Below, piece by piece: positions 55,359 through 64,000 of a stretch of 64,000 nucleotides of DNA (positions within the stretch are counted from its first letter, which is position 1; every line of letters begins with the position of its first letter). Below the pieces are notes generated by a model. It was given only the letters and a program-made list of their open reading frames with translations. It was not told the origin of the DNA and made no database searches. The position numbers were made by a program, and so were the translations under genes. This DNA comes from Gammaproteobacteria bacterium UBA2675 (GTDB taxonomy: Bacteria; Pseudomonadota; Gammaproteobacteria; Pseudomonadales; Pseudohongiellaceae): contig DEMH01000013.1 of NCBI GenBank assembly GCA_002354805.1, positions 17,017-81,016 of the forward strand, in the 5' to 3' direction.

Positions 55359-56330
55359 TCAGGAAAATACACCAGTAGAAAGATAGCGATCACCGCGATC
55401 GCAGATGATCGCGACGATGACAGCATTGTTGACGCGCTCGCTGACCTGCAGGGCACCGTAAACCGAACCACCTGAAGAAACGCCGCAAAAGATACCCTCT
55501 TCTTTCGCCAATGATCGCATGGTGCGCTCTGCATCCTTCTGATCAATGTCAATGATCTGATCAACACGGTCTGGCTCGAAAATGCGCGGCAGGTATTCCT
55601 GCGGCCAACGTCGAATGCCGGGAATTTTGGAACCATCTTCGGGCTGCAGGCCGACGATCCTTATATCGGGGTTTTGTTCTTTCAGGTAACGTGACACACC
55701 CATGATGGTTCCGGTCGTTCCCATCGAGGCAACAAAATGTGTAACGCGCCCGCCGGTATCCCGCCATATCTCAGGGCCAGTTGTAAGATAATGAGCGTTG
55801 GGATTATCAGCATTGGCAAACTGGTCGAGGATCTTGCCGCGTCCTTCACGGCTCATTTTTTCAGCCAGATCGCGTGCGCCTTCCATGCCCTGCTCATCGC
55901 TGACCAGGACAAGTTCCGCACCATAGGCGGACATGGACGCCTTGCGCTCTTCTGACATGGTTTCCGGCATGACCAGAACCATTTTGTAGCCCTTGATCGC
56001 TGCCACCATTGCCAGCGCAATACCCGTGTTTCCGCTGGTTGCTTCAATCAAGGTGTCACCGGGTTTGATATCACCCCGAAGTTCGGCCTGCAGGATCATG
56101 TTGTAGGCAGGTCGGTCCTTGACTGAACCTGCTGGATTATTGCCTTCCAGTTTCAACAGAACGGTATTGGAATCATTCTTGTTCATTCGCTGCAGGCGAA
56201 CCAGGGGTGTATTGCCAACCTGGGAGTCAACAGTCTGAAACTCCCGCAGCGACCCGACTTGATCAGCCGATGCGCCGGATTCGGGCCTTTTCCTGGGGTT
56301 CTGCGCTTGCGAGTCTTGTGCTTGCGACAT
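55359..56330 (-). CDS. cysM: Cysteine synthase B
   Basis: CysM is a PLP enzyme making cysteine (or S-sulfocysteine with thiosulfate) from O-acetylserine. The ATG at 56330 is preferred; a TTG at 56357 is possible. The 323-residue product has about 30 extra N-terminal residues, then VGNTPLVRLQRM, the PLP-Lys motif GNNPAGSVKDRPAYN, the EATSGNTGIALAM substrate loop and the CGVSSGG motif near the end. NNPAGSVKDR is CysM-like. It lies beside rlmD-relA as in Pseudomonas and supplies the sulfur endpoint for cysG/cysH. Confidence 0.95.
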   Translation of the reverse strand: MSQAQDSQAQNPRKRPESGASADQVGSLREFQTVDSQVGNTPLVRLQRMNKNDSNTVLLKLEGNNPAGSVKDRPAYNMILQAELRGDIKPGDTLIEATSGNTGIALAMVAAIKGYKMVLVMPETMSEERKASMSAYGAELVLVSDEQGMEGARDLAEKMSREGRGKILDQFANADNPNAHYLTTGPEIWRDTGGRVTHFVASMGTTGTIMGVSRYLKEQNPDIRIVGLQPEDGSKIPGIRRWPQEYLPRIFEPDRVDQIIDIDQKDAERTMRSLAKEEGIFCGVSSGGSVYGALQVSERVNNAVIVAIICDRGDRYLSTGVFS

Positions 56331-56430
56331 ATGTGGACCTGATTGCAACTTTGACAAACCAAAGGGGCGAATTTTACCCTTTATTGGCGCCCGACGGTAG
56401 GCGTTAAGAGACGGAGAGCCAGGGCTCGAT

Positions 56431-57201
56431 TCAGTCAGTCTGACCGGCGAACAGACGACGACTCATCAGCGGTCGTGAACCCAACAGTGGGCCCAGCGCC
56501 TGGCGCATCAATCGTTTTGCCATGGTTCGCATCAGAGGGGTCCATGCCGGCGCCACATCCGCCTCAGGATGCTCAAGCAGATCCTGGAGTTGTAACAGTG
56601 CCTCGCCTGAAAAAGTATCGCCTTTTTTACCAAAAACAACCTCGAATCCAGCATCGGCCGTCAGACAATAGACGTTGTTTTCATCGACTGATCCCAGATC
56701 TGGCTGATAGCCCAACTCACCCAGCACAGACCACTCAAAGCGCCTCAGGAGTGGCTCCAGCGCATCTGGCAAATCCGGCCCAGTGGTACTCCCCGGCTCT
56801 GCCACAGTACGTGCATTCGCGGGCTGGCTACCCACTCTCTGCAAACCCAGCAGACCAGCCTGGTAAGCGCGGTAAAGCTCTTCATGGGGCTCGTAGACCT
56901 GCAGCAGGCGCACCAGCAACTCGTTCATGTAAAGAGCACTGTAAAGATACTTTCCACTGAGGAAAAATCCGGGTGCTGCAGCTTCGACGTGATTAAGCGT
57001 CAACAACTCACCCCTGCCCCCCAGAGATACCAGCAGAGGCTGGTGCTGCTGCAGTGCAACACGCCGCCGACGTCCCCGGACACCTCTGGCCACAGCACGG
57101 ACGAGACCATAGTCAAGCGTCAGCAAATCGACTAGCGCACTGGTATCGCGATAGGGCCGGGAATGAAGCAGATAGGCCGGCTGCAGATCAATACGTATCA
57201 T
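56431..57201 (-). CDS. recO: DNA repair protein RecO
   Basis: RecO works with RecR to load RecA on SSB-coated DNA. The 256-residue protein has the N-terminal OB fold (AYLLHSRPYRDTSALVDLLTLDYG, residues 9-32, and RGVRGRRRR near 39) and the helical C-terminal domain. It has no zinc Cys cluster, as in E. coli. It follows era by 24 bases in the rnc-era-recO order. Confidence 0.93.
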   Translation of the reverse strand: MIRIDLQPAYLLHSRPYRDTSALVDLLTLDYGLVRAVARGVRGRRRRVALQQHQPLLVSLGGRGELLTLNHVEAAAPGFFLSGKYLYSALYMNELLVRLLQVYEPHEELYRAYQAGLLGLQRVGSQPANARTVAEPGSTTGPDLPDALEPLLRRFEWSVLGELGYQPDLGSVDENNVYCLTADAGFEVVFGKKGDTFSGEALLQLQDLLEHPEADVAPAWTPLMRTMAKRLMRQALGPLLGSRPLMSRRLFAGQTD

Positions 57202-57225
57202 CTGATGCTCCGGCTATCAGTGAGC

Positions 57226-58125
57226 TCAGTTCAGGCTCTGCAGGGCACGTTCATCGTCGGCCCAGCCAGACTTTACCTTGACCCACAGGTGCAGCATGAC
57301 CTTGTGCTCAAAAGAGCGTTCCATATCGAGTCGCGCCGACTTGCCAATGCTGCGCAGACGCTCTCCGCCCTGACCGATGATGATCTGTTTCTGACCGGGT
57401 TTGTCTACCAGAATCAAGCCATGAATATGCAGAACAGCGCCCTGTTGTTCGAAACGCTCTATTTCGACCGTCACCTCATAAGGCAACTCATCGCCCAATT
57501 GACGGGTAATTTTCTCGCGGATCAGTTCTGATGCCAGAAAGCGTGAGCTGCGATCTGTCACCTGATCCTCCGGGAACAGAAACTCACTGTGCGGTAAATA
57601 TTTCTGCGCACACTCCAGAACGGTATCCAGGTTGTGACCGTTGAGCACAGCGATAGGAATGATCTCTGCGAAATCACGCAAGGATGCGAGATGCTGGATA
57701 TGCGGCAGCAGTCGCTCTCGCTGAGCAAGCTGGTCACACTTATTGATGAGCAGCAACACCGGCACTTTGACGTTCTGCAGGGCTTCCAGAACCATCGCAT
57801 CTTCATCATTGAACACCAGTCGTTCCACTACAAAAAAGACAAGATCAACGTCTTTGAGCACTTCATGTACCGTGGCGTTCATCGCGCGATTAAGCGCCTT
57901 CTTGTCGGCCTTGTGCAAACCAGGCGTATCCACAAAGATGTATTGCGTGTCAGCGTCAGTTCTGACTCCGGTTATGCGATGGCGCGTAGTCTGCGGCTTA
58001 CGCGAAGTAATACTGATCTTTTGTTCAAGAAGGTGATTCAACAAGGTCGATTTGCCGACATTGGGACGACCCACAATCGCCACAAATCCGCAGCGACGCG
58101 TTTCACTCGATACGGTGTCTGTCAT
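57226..58125 (-). CDS. era: GTPase Era
   Basis: Era binds 16S rRNA near its 3' end during 30S assembly. The 299-residue protein has G1 GRPNVGKST at 19-27, G3 DTPGLH near 66-71, G4 NKCD near 127-130 and a C-terminal KH domain with the GQGGERLRSIG loop (about 242-252). Its ATG overlaps the rnc stop by four bases. Confidence 0.97.
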   Translation of the reverse strand: MTDTVSSETRRCGFVAIVGRPNVGKSTLLNHLLEQKISITSRKPQTTRHRITGVRTDADTQYIFVDTPGLHKADKKALNRAMNATVHEVLKDVDLVFFVVERLVFNDEDAMVLEALQNVKVPVLLLINKCDQLAQRERLLPHIQHLASLRDFAEIIPIAVLNGHNLDTVLECAQKYLPHSEFLFPEDQVTDRSSRFLASELIREKITRQLGDELPYEVTVEIERFEQQGAVLHIHGLILVDKPGQKQIIIGQGGERLRSIGKSARLDMERSFEHKVMLHLWVKVKSGWADDERALQSLN

Positions 58126-58826
58126 GAGCCCTCCGACTTGTTTGACGTTTTGCCCTGTAATTGTTTCAAGGCAGCGCTCGCTGCCTGCTGTTCTGCAAGT
58201 TTGCGTGTTCGCCCGGAGCCATTGGTCGGCGAGCTCAACAAGTCAATCTGGCAAGTTACATGAAAGATCTGATCATGCTCCTCACCCTCAATGTTGACAA
58301 CCGAATATTGTGGCAGGGAAACTGCACGCGCCTGTGCTATCTCCTGCAATCGTGTTTTGGCATCTTTAGCATTCAGTGGGGCAAGCTTCGACAGACGACT
58401 CTGCAATAGGCCTGCCACGACATCATGACACGCAGAAAACCCGCCATCGAGAAATATTGCCCCGATCACGGCTTCTATCGCATCACACAGGATGGAGTCG
58501 CGTTGCCGGCCACCGCTCTTGCGCTCGCCCAGGCCAAGCAGCAGCGCCTCACCCAGTGACAGTTCCCTGGCCATGGCGGCGAGTGTCTGCTGATTGACCA
58601 GTCGCGAACGGAACTGACTCAGCTCACCTTCCGTTGCCTGTGGCCAGGCCAGATAAAGCAGCTGCGCGGAAACCAGCCCCAGCGCCGCGTCACCGAGAAA
58701 TTCAAGTCTTTGGTTATGAGGAGTAGCTGCACTGCGATGGGTCAGCGCAAGAACCAGCAGGTCTTCGTCGGCAAAGGTATAACGCAGACTCGCCTGGAGC
58801 CTGCGCAGCACAGCGTCATCAATCAT
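58122..58826 (-). CDS. rnc: Ribonuclease III
   Basis: RNase III cleaves double-stranded RNA, including rRNA precursors. The 234-residue protein has the signature RLEFLGDAALG near 41-51, the second acidic patch DAIEAVIGAIFLDGG near 114-128 and a C-terminal dsRBD (about 155-225). It lies 16 bases after lepB, within the lepA-lepB-rnc-era-recO operon. Confidence 0.97.
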   Translation of the reverse strand: MIDDAVLRRLQASLRYTFADEDLLVLALTHRSAATPHNQRLEFLGDAALGLVSAQLLYLAWPQATEGELSQFRSRLVNQQTLAAMARELSLGEALLLGLGERKSGGRQRDSILCDAIEAVIGAIFLDGGFSACHDVVAGLLQSRLSKLAPLNAKDAKTRLQEIAQARAVSLPQYSVVNIEGEEHDQIFHVTCQIDLLSSPTNGSGRTRKLAEQQAASAALKQLQGKTSNKSEGS

Positions 58827-58842
58827 CGGCGTGTAATCTGGC

Positions 58843-59616
58843 TCAGTTGATGAATTGGTTACGACTGAATGTTGGCAGATTTAAACCGGGCTCTTTGTGC
58901 ATCCAGACGGCAAACGCTTTGCCAACAATATTTTCCTCAGGCACCGGCCCCCAGACACGGCTGTCGGCGCTGTTATCGCGATTGTCACCCATCATGAAGT
59001 AATGGCCTGCCGGGACAACCCAGCTGGTGCGCGAACTGCTTCTGAAATCGTTGGCAATAATCTGAGCCTGATGACTGGACTCGCCAAGGCGTTCGTTAAA
59101 CAGCAAACCTTCCTGCATACTGGCCCCGGTATCGATCTCAATATTGCCAACCAGATCGATGTCCACCGCTTCACCATTGATTCGGAGCACCTTGTTCTCG
59201 TATTCAATGGTATCGCCCGGAAGACCTATCACGCGCTTGATGAAATAACGGCGTTGATGCGGCGGAAAAAATACCATGACCTCACCACGCTGCGGTTCAT
59301 TATTGGACATGATTTTGGTGCCGACCACAGGCAGACGCAAGCCATAATGATATTTGTTCACCAGAATGAAGTCGCCAACTTCCAGTGTCGGAATCATCGA
59401 GCCGGATGGAATCTGAAAAGGCTCAACCACGAATGAACGCAACAGCAAAACGATTACCAGTACCGGAAAGAAAGATTTTGCGTACTCGACAACAACGGGT
59501 TCTTCTTCCTTGCCTGCCTGTTTGCGCCCTTTAGCCAGTAGCAACCTGTCCAGCAACCAGATAAAACCACAAATCGCAACCAGTACAACCAGGACCAGGG
59601 AAAAATCAATATCCAT
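58843..59616 (-). CDS. lepB: Signal peptidase I
   Basis: LepB removes Sec and Tat signal peptides at the periplasmic face. The 257-residue protein has two N-terminal membrane segments (about 5-27 and 47-67), nucleophile S73 in PSGSMIPTL, general base K127 in RYFIKRVIGLPGD, and the MGDNRDNSADSR box near 212-223. The start overlaps the lepA stop by one base. Confidence 0.97.
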   Translation of the reverse strand: MDIDFSLVLVVLVAICGFIWLLDRLLLAKGRKQAGKEEEPVVVEYAKSFFPVLVIVLLLRSFVVEPFQIPSGSMIPTLEVGDFILVNKYHYGLRLPVVGTKIMSNNEPQRGEVMVFFPPHQRRYFIKRVIGLPGDTIEYENKVLRINGEAVDIDLVGNIEIDTGASMQEGLLFNERLGESSHQAQIIANDFRSSSRTSWVVPAGHYFMMGDNRDNSADSRVWGPVPEENIVGKAFAVWMHKEPGLNLPTFSRNQFIN

Positions 59617-61415
59617 TAACTATCCACCTTGAGCACTGCCAGGAACGCTTCTTGGGGGACTTCCACGTTCCCCACCTGTTTCATTCGTTTTTTACCAGCT
59701 TTCTGCTTTTCAAGCAGCTTCTTTTTGCGCGTCACGTCACCACCATAACATTTGGCTGTGACATTCTTGCGCAGCGCCTTGACGGTTGAACGGGCCACAA
59801 TCTGGCCACCGATCGCTGCCTGAATAGCCACATCAAACATCTGGCGCGGAATCAGCTCTTTCATTTTTTCCACCAGAATACGGCCTTTGAAGTGCGCCTG
59901 ATCACGGTGCACGATCAGGGCCAGCGCATCGACGCGATCACCATTGATCAATACATCCAACCGCACCAGGCTTGCCGTCTGGAAGCGGATGAAATGGTAG
60001 TCCAGCGAGGCGTAACCGCGGCTGGCGGACTTAAGTTTGTCAAAAAAGTCCATCACTACTTCTGCCATCGGCAACTCATAGCTTAAGGAAACCTGCTGGC
60101 CGATGAACTGCATATCGCGTTGCACACCACGCCGGGCAACACACAGGTTTATGATGTTGCCGACGTGTTCCTGCGGCACCAGGATACTTGCCAGTACAAT
60201 AGGCTCTCGCGTCTCGATAATCGAGGCGGTTGGTGGCAATGAGGACGGGCTCTCGACGCGCACAACCTCATTGTTGCGCATCACCACTTCATAAACCACG
60301 GTTGGCGCCGTCGTAATCAGATTGATATCGTACTCACGCTCCAGACGCTCCTGCACAATTTCCATGTGCAGCATGCCCAGAAAACCACACCGGAAACCAA
60401 AACCCAGCGCATCAGAACTTTCCGGCTCGTAGAACAGCGACGCATCGTTCAGCGTCAACTTTTCCAGCGCGTCCCGGAAATCCTCAAAATCATCGGCAGA
60501 CACCGGATAAAGACCGGCATAGACCTGAGGCTGTATACGGCGAAAACCAGCCAGCGGTTTTACATCGGCAGTTGACGCCAGCGTAAGCGTGTCACCGACC
60601 GGCGCACCCTTGATATCCTTGATACCGGCTATAACGTAACCCACTTCCCCCGCCTGCAGCAGGTCAAGATCGTGTCGTTTGGGATCAAAATAACCAACGT
60701 GGTCGACCAGGTGGGCCTTGCCAATACTCTTGGCAATGATCTTGTCACCTTTTTTCAGCGTGCCCTGCTTAACTCGCACCAGAGACACTACGCCCAGATA
60801 ATTGTCAAACCAGGAGTCAATGATCAGTGCCTGCAGCGGCGCGTCACGGTCGCCTTGCGGTGGCGGCACCAGACGCACCAGTTCTTCCAGTACATCCTGG
60901 ATACCCATGCCGGTTTTGGCACTGCAGGGCACGGCCTGCGAAGCATCAATACCAATAATCTCCTCAATTTCCATGCGAACCTTGTCGGGCTCTGCCTGAG
61001 GTAGATCCATCTTGTTAAGGACCGGAATAACTTCCAGGCCCTGCTCGATGGCGGTATAACAGGTGGCAACCGACTGCGCTTCCACACCCTGCCCGGCGTC
61101 AACCACCAGCAGCGCACCTTCGCAGGCCGCCAGCGATCGTGAAACTTCGTAAGAGAAGTCGACATGTCCGGGGGTATCGATGAAGTTTAGCTGATAGCGT
61201 TCGCCATCACGGGCCTCGTAGAACAGCGTGACACTCTGGGCCTTGATGGTAATCCCCCGTTCGCGCTCGATATCCAGCGAATCAAGCACCTGCTCTGCCA
61301 TTTCCCGGTCGGTCAGCCCGCCACAGAACTGAATGAAGCGATCAGCCAGCGTTGATTTGCCGTGATCAATATGGGCGATGATGGAAAAATTACGAATGCG
61401 ATTTAAATCTGTCAC
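59616..61415 (-). CDS. lepA: Elongation factor 4 (LepA)
   Basis: LepA is a ribosomal GTPase linked to initiation and 30S assembly or back-translocation. The 599-residue protein has G1 AHIDHGKST at 14-22, G3 DTPGHVD near 80, NKMD near 134, the EF-G-like domains, and the unique C-terminal domain with ARSTVKALRKNVTAKCYGGDVTRKKKLLEKQKAGK split near 545-580. It is upstream of lepB as in E. coli, and follows the mucD-type gene here as in Pseudomonas. Confidence 0.97.
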   Translation of the reverse strand: MTDLNRIRNFSIIAHIDHGKSTLADRFIQFCGGLTDREMAEQVLDSLDIERERGITIKAQSVTLFYEARDGERYQLNFIDTPGHVDFSYEVSRSLAACEGALLVVDAGQGVEAQSVATCYTAIEQGLEVIPVLNKMDLPQAEPDKVRMEIEEIIGIDASQAVPCSAKTGMGIQDVLEELVRLVPPPQGDRDAPLQALIIDSWFDNYLGVVSLVRVKQGTLKKGDKIIAKSIGKAHLVDHVGYFDPKRHDLDLLQAGEVGYVIAGIKDIKGAPVGDTLTLASTADVKPLAGFRRIQPQVYAGLYPVSADDFEDFRDALEKLTLNDASLFYEPESSDALGFGFRCGFLGMLHMEIVQERLEREYDINLITTAPTVVYEVVMRNNEVVRVESPSSLPPTASIIETREPIVLASILVPQEHVGNIINLCVARRGVQRDMQFIGQQVSLSYELPMAEVVMDFFDKLKSASRGYASLDYHFIRFQTASLVRLDVLINGDRVDALALIVHRDQAHFKGRILVEKMKELIPRQMFDVAIQAAIGGQIVARSTVKALRKNVTAKCYGGDVTRKKKLLEKQKAGKKRMKQVGNVEVPQEAFLAVLKVDS

Positions 61416-61521
61416 TTAGGAGGTACACCAATCAATCGGAAGGCGCCAAGTCTACATGATCCGGCGCCTACTGTCAGGGAATTTCGGGGAAACGCAAGGG
61501 ATTCCGGGCTGCGCCGGACGC

Positions 61522-62976
61522 TCAGCGCAGCTCCAGCACCAGGGTGGTGCCACGGCCATTACGTACCACGCGAATCGGCACATAGCCAGTTGCTGGCAGC
61601 GTCTCGACGACCGCGTCAAAGTCTGCAACAGACTCGATACGCTGGTGATTCAGAGCCACGATCACGTCGCCGCTGGCCAGGCCTGCCGCCCGGGCCGGAC
61701 CATCGCGCAACTGATCAATGACAACGCCACCTCTCGACAGCTCGGGCACACCCTGTGTGAGCTCCGGATCCAGAGACTCCACAGTCAGGGCCAGTGAGTT
61801 GCCCTGGGTTGCCGGCCGCGGGACGCCAGCCGTCATGGTATCGCCACCTGGCAGCGCACCGACGACCACGTCCAGCGTCTGTCGCTGCCCATCACGCATG
61901 ATCGTCAGCGTGGCTTCTGTTCCTGGCCGCACCTGACCTACGTAGAACGGCAACTGCGAAGACTCTTCAATAGCGATATCGTTAAACGCCAGCACGATGT
62001 CATTGGTCTGCACACCGGCCTGTTCTGCAGGACTGCCGGGCTGCACCTCATCAACAAAAGCGCCACTTGGTCTGTCCATGTTGAAGGCCTGGGCGAGAGC
62101 ATGGTCAACATCCTTGATCATGACACCCAGCAAACCTCGGGACACGCTGCCACTCTCCCGCAGTTGCTCGACGACGTTGAGTGCCATATTGCTGGGTATA
62201 GCAAACGAAATTCCGTTTGAACCACCCGTGCTGCTGAGGATCTGCGAGTTGATGCCAATCACCTCACCAGCCAGGTTAAACAGGGGACCGCCAGAATTGC
62301 CCTGGTTGATGGCCACATCGGTCTGTATGAAGGATACGTAATTGGCAGGGCCCCGTGAGGGCACATTACGGGACTTGGCACTGACAATGCCTGCTGCTGC
62401 TGAAAACTCCAGTCCGAAGGGCGAGCCTATAGCCAACACCCACTCACCTACCCGCACCTGCTCGGAGTCGCCGAACACAACAGAATGCAGGCCGCTGGCG
62501 TCAACCTTGATGAGGGCTACATCTGACAATTCATCACTGCCGACAACATCAGCAATATACTCACGCCTGTCGGTCATAGTGACAGTGATTCGATCCGCAT
62601 TGGCGACAACATGATGATTGGTAATGATGTAGCCGTCTTCACTGATAATAAAACCCGAGCCTACACCACCTCGCGGCCGCATGTCCGGAAGATCCGGGAT
62701 ATCCGGAATCTCTCCCTCGGGCTGCAGCTGGCGCAACAGCTCTTCCAGGTCATTCTGTCGCGAGCCATCTCTCACAGGCACCTGCTGACGGGTGGTGATA
62801 TTCACGATAGCGGGCGAGTTCTGCTCGACCAGGCTGGCGAAGTCCGGCAGGCCATTCTGGGCCTGGGCAGAACCATTGAGCAGCATGACAAACAGTACTG
62901 TCAGCCAGGTGTTGCTGAACCACCTGTCTGTAACCCGGGCGAACTCCGGTAAACCCATTGCTCTGGCTGCCAACAT
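61522..62976 (-). CDS. mucD: Do-like periplasmic serine endoprotease (MucD/DegP)
   Basis: This is a periplasmic HtrA protease that degrades misfolded envelope proteins and in Pseudomonas (MucD) restrains sigma-E/AlgU signalling. From the ATG at 62976 the product is 484 residues, with a signal segment ending SAQAQ, catalytic H122 (TNHHVV), D152 (SDVALI) and S228 (QGNSGGPL), and two PDZ domains (about 245-340 and 370-480). The ORF extends to 63099 in frame, but a candidate promoter within 63008-63036 supports the shorter start. It lies between rseA and lepA. Confidence 0.93.
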   Translation of the reverse strand: MLAARAMGLPEFARVTDRWFSNTWLTVLFVMLLNGSAQAQNGLPDFASLVEQNSPAIVNITTRQQVPVRDGSRQNDLEELLRQLQPEGEIPDIPDLPDMRPRGGVGSGFIISEDGYIITNHHVVANADRITVTMTDRREYIADVVGSDELSDVALIKVDASGLHSVVFGDSEQVRVGEWVLAIGSPFGLEFSAAAGIVSAKSRNVPSRGPANYVSFIQTDVAINQGNSGGPLFNLAGEVIGINSQILSSTGGSNGISFAIPSNMALNVVEQLRESGSVSRGLLGVMIKDVDHALAQAFNMDRPSGAFVDEVQPGSPAEQAGVQTNDIVLAFNDIAIEESSQLPFYVGQVRPGTEATLTIMRDGQRQTLDVVVGALPGGDTMTAGVPRPATQGNSLALTVESLDPELTQGVPELSRGGVVIDQLRDGPARAAGLASGDVIVALNHQRIESVADFDAVVETLPATGYVPIRVVRNGRGTTLVLELR

Positions 62977-63007
62977 GCTCTCTCCCAACTGCTTGATCTG
63001 ATGCTCT

Positions 63008-63036
63008 AACATACCCTGATGCGGCCCTGTCTTCAA
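63008..63036 (-). promoter_or_regulatory. Candidate sigma-70 promoter of the mucD-type gene
   Basis: On the minus strand TTGAAG (complement of 63031-63036) and TATGTT (complement of 63008-63013) are separated by 17 bases. Transcription would start near 63001, about 25 bases before the chosen start codon. Together with the terminator upstream, it suggests independent transcription from rseA. Confidence 0.45.
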
Positions 63037-63083
63037 TCCCGCGCAAAGAGCCGTGCTGCGCAGCAATTGGACTCGCTGGACAT

Positions 63084-63116
63084 AAAAAAAGCCCGGCACC
63101 CTTACGGGTCCGGGCT
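63084..63116 (-). terminator. Intrinsic terminator after rseA
   Basis: On the minus strand AGCCCGG-ACCC and GGGT-CCGGGCT (with one bulged base) form a stem around the loop GTAA, followed by seven Ts (A-run 63084-63090 on the plus strand). It is a clear rho-independent terminator between rseA and the mucD-type gene. Confidence 0.88.
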
Positions 63117-63156
63117 GTGCAGTGCACTATTGCTCTTTACTTGCTACGCTTCCCTA

Positions 63157-63184
63157 CGGTCAAAACGGTCAAAACGGTCTAAAA
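63157..63184. repeat. Short 9-bp tandem repeat downstream of rseA
   Basis: CGGTCAAAA at 63157-63165 is repeated exactly at 63166-63174, and a third imperfect copy CGGTCTAAAA follows to 63184. It lies between the rseA stop and its terminator. Confidence 0.7.
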
Positions 63185-63258
63185 GGTTCAACTCTCAATT
63201 TACAATCAATCCCGTCGTCCGTTATCGGCATGCTTACGGCACGCCCTGTCGCACTCCC

Positions 63259-63945
63259 TTACGGCTGCTGAGTCTGCGGTGAAGAATCAACTGGCACCAG
63301 CTCGCGGTCAGACACCGGGCGCAGCATCGGGGACTCCCGCAGTATGCTGAATGGAGCCGACTCCGAATCGACACGCGCCGGTATATTCACGCTTTGAATG
63401 TACTCATTGAGACGCTGCTGAGCGTCCGCATCAACAGCGATCTGTCGGATCTCGACTGCGTTGCTGCCAGACTCTACCTGTTCGCTGGCGAGCGGCACGG
63501 AACCCGATGTTGAAATGGAATCTGTCGGCTGCAACATTGATTGCATGCCCACAAAAGCTGCTACGGCTACGGAGGCAGCCACGGCCATGCGCGCCACACC
63601 TCGGCGCCAGTGATTCTGCCTGCCATCAGCGCCCTTAGTTGTGTCGACCCCAGACAATGGCGGCTGCTGCTCCTGAGTGACAGCCTGCATCACGCGCGCA
63701 TGCAAAGACTGACTGTTGTCCGACGGCAGCAAGGGGTGCTGGACTGGTTCACCTGAGAGCACGGCGCGGGTCAGATTGAATCGTTCCCAGCGGGCCAACA
63801 GCTCCGGGTCGGCATCGAGCCTCGCCAACAGGCGACGTAGTTCAAAATCGCTCAACTCGTCGTCCATGAGAGCCGACAGCGCTTCATTATCCAGCTCGTC
63901 TTGTATTTTCTGCGAATCCGGGTGACTCTGGCTGTCCTGCTTCAT
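63259..63945 (-). CDS. rseA: Sigma-E factor negative regulator RseA/MucA
   Basis: This is a single-pass inner-membrane anti-sigma factor that holds the extracytoplasmic sigma factor (RpoE/AlgU) inactive until cleaved under envelope stress. The ATG at 63945 is spaced nine bases from AGAGG; another ATG nine bases upstream is too close. The 228-residue protein has the N-terminal sigma-binding domain (ALSALMDDELSDFELRRLLARL, about 22-43, then WERFNLTRAVLSGE), a transmembrane segment at about 116-137, and a periplasmic tail. The sigma-factor gene is expected just beyond the right edge. No rseB/mucB follows it. Confidence 0.9.
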   Translation of the reverse strand: MKQDSQSHPDSQKIQDELDNEALSALMDDELSDFELRRLLARLDADPELLARWERFNLTRAVLSGEPVQHPLLPSDNSQSLHARVMQAVTQEQQPPLSGVDTTKGADGRQNHWRRGVARMAVAASVAVAAFVGMQSMLQPTDSISTSGSVPLASEQVESGSNAVEIRQIAVDADAQQRLNEYIQSVNIPARVDSESAPFSILRESPMLRPVSDRELVPVDSSPQTQQP

Positions 63946-64000
63946 GCAATACATACCTCTGCTTTACTTGTCTTACCGGTTTGTCCGGTTTCAGTGCTTT

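Noticed and set aside
61416..61440. ACCTCCT on the minus strand just before lepA, resembling the 16S rRNA 3' end
   Set aside because: A seven-base match is expected by chance and no function is evident.
63887..64000. The 3' end of an rpoE/algU gene at the right edge
   Set aside because: The minus-strand frames contain a plausible sigma-factor tail (ALKPDKP), but only about 15 codons are visible upstream of rseA and two frames are possible, so the end cannot be assigned.

Overview
The window looks like a chromosomal segment of a free-living, probably marine or aquatic, gammaproteobacterium related to the Pseudomonas / Cellvibrionales / Pseudohongiella side of the class. The evidence is gene content and gene order: tRNA-Ser, a YccA-like gene, tusDCBE, cysG, serS, crcB, rarA, lolA, ftsK, trxB, aat, infA, clpA, clpS and cspD stand in nearly the order I recall from Pseudomonas aeruginosa. 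So do nudJ-mnmA-hflD-purB, pabB-thrH-cysH-cysB, cysM-rlmD-relA-mazG and recO-era-rnc-lepB-lepA-mucD. Base composition is moderately GC-rich and even. I see no insertion sequence, phage gene, CRISPR array or rRNA gene.

Layout. Positions 1-5.7 kb are the most accessory part: an exported DUF3089 alpha/beta hydrolase, an NhaC-type Na+/H+ antiporter, an exported M28-like peptidase and an exported M20 peptidase. At 5.8-7.7 kb an unrecognised protein overlaps a PfkB-family sugar kinase. From 7.8 to 25.8 kb lies the conserved block: tRNA-Ser, the YccA-like membrane protein, the tRNA 2-thiolation relay tusDCBE, purC and a MATE transporter, siroheme synthase, serS, the fluoride channel crcB, rarA, lolA, ftsK, trxB, aat, infA, the ClpA/ClpS protease adaptor pair and cspD. 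From 25.9 to 32.8 kb come rluE, moaCDE, nudJ, mnmA, hflD, purB and roxA. From 32.9 to 38.5 kb come an orphan secretin-like exported protein, pabB, thrH, cysH, cysB and a 5'-nucleotidase. From 38.5 to 41.4 kb there is a patatin phospholipase, a TorF-type porin and a YebE-like protein. From 41.5 to 49.2 kb come map, glnD, an ArsC/YffB-like gene, dapD, dapE, rsmJ and tsaB. From 49.3 to 58 kb come a histone-H1-like Lys/Ala-rich protein, adk, mazG, relA, rlmD, cysM, recO and era. The right end carries rnc, lepB, lepA, a MucD/DegP-type protease and the anti-sigma factor rseA/mucA.

How the genes work together. Sulfur metabolism recurs: siroheme for sulfite reductase (cysG), an iron-sulfur type APS/PAPS reductase (cysH), its likely regulator (cysB), cysteine synthase B (cysM), the Tus relay and its client MnmA, and the MoaD/MoaE pair for molybdopterin. 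Translation and protein quality control form a second theme (serS, aat, infA, clpA/clpS, map, lepA, roxA, rluE, rlmD, rsmJ, tsaB). Nitrogen and stringent signalling are represented by glnD and relA. Lysine/peptidoglycan precursor synthesis is represented by dapD and dapE. Envelope functions are lolA, lepB, mucD, rseA and the porin.

Nothing in the window is a clearly new defence or mobile system. The items most worth a second look are the HEPN-like hypothetical protein overlapping the PfkB kinase, the M28 peptidase lacking its first metal-binding His, the absence of rseB/mucB between rseA and mucD, the H1-like protein with strong flanking hairpins, and the orphan secretin-like protein beside pabB.
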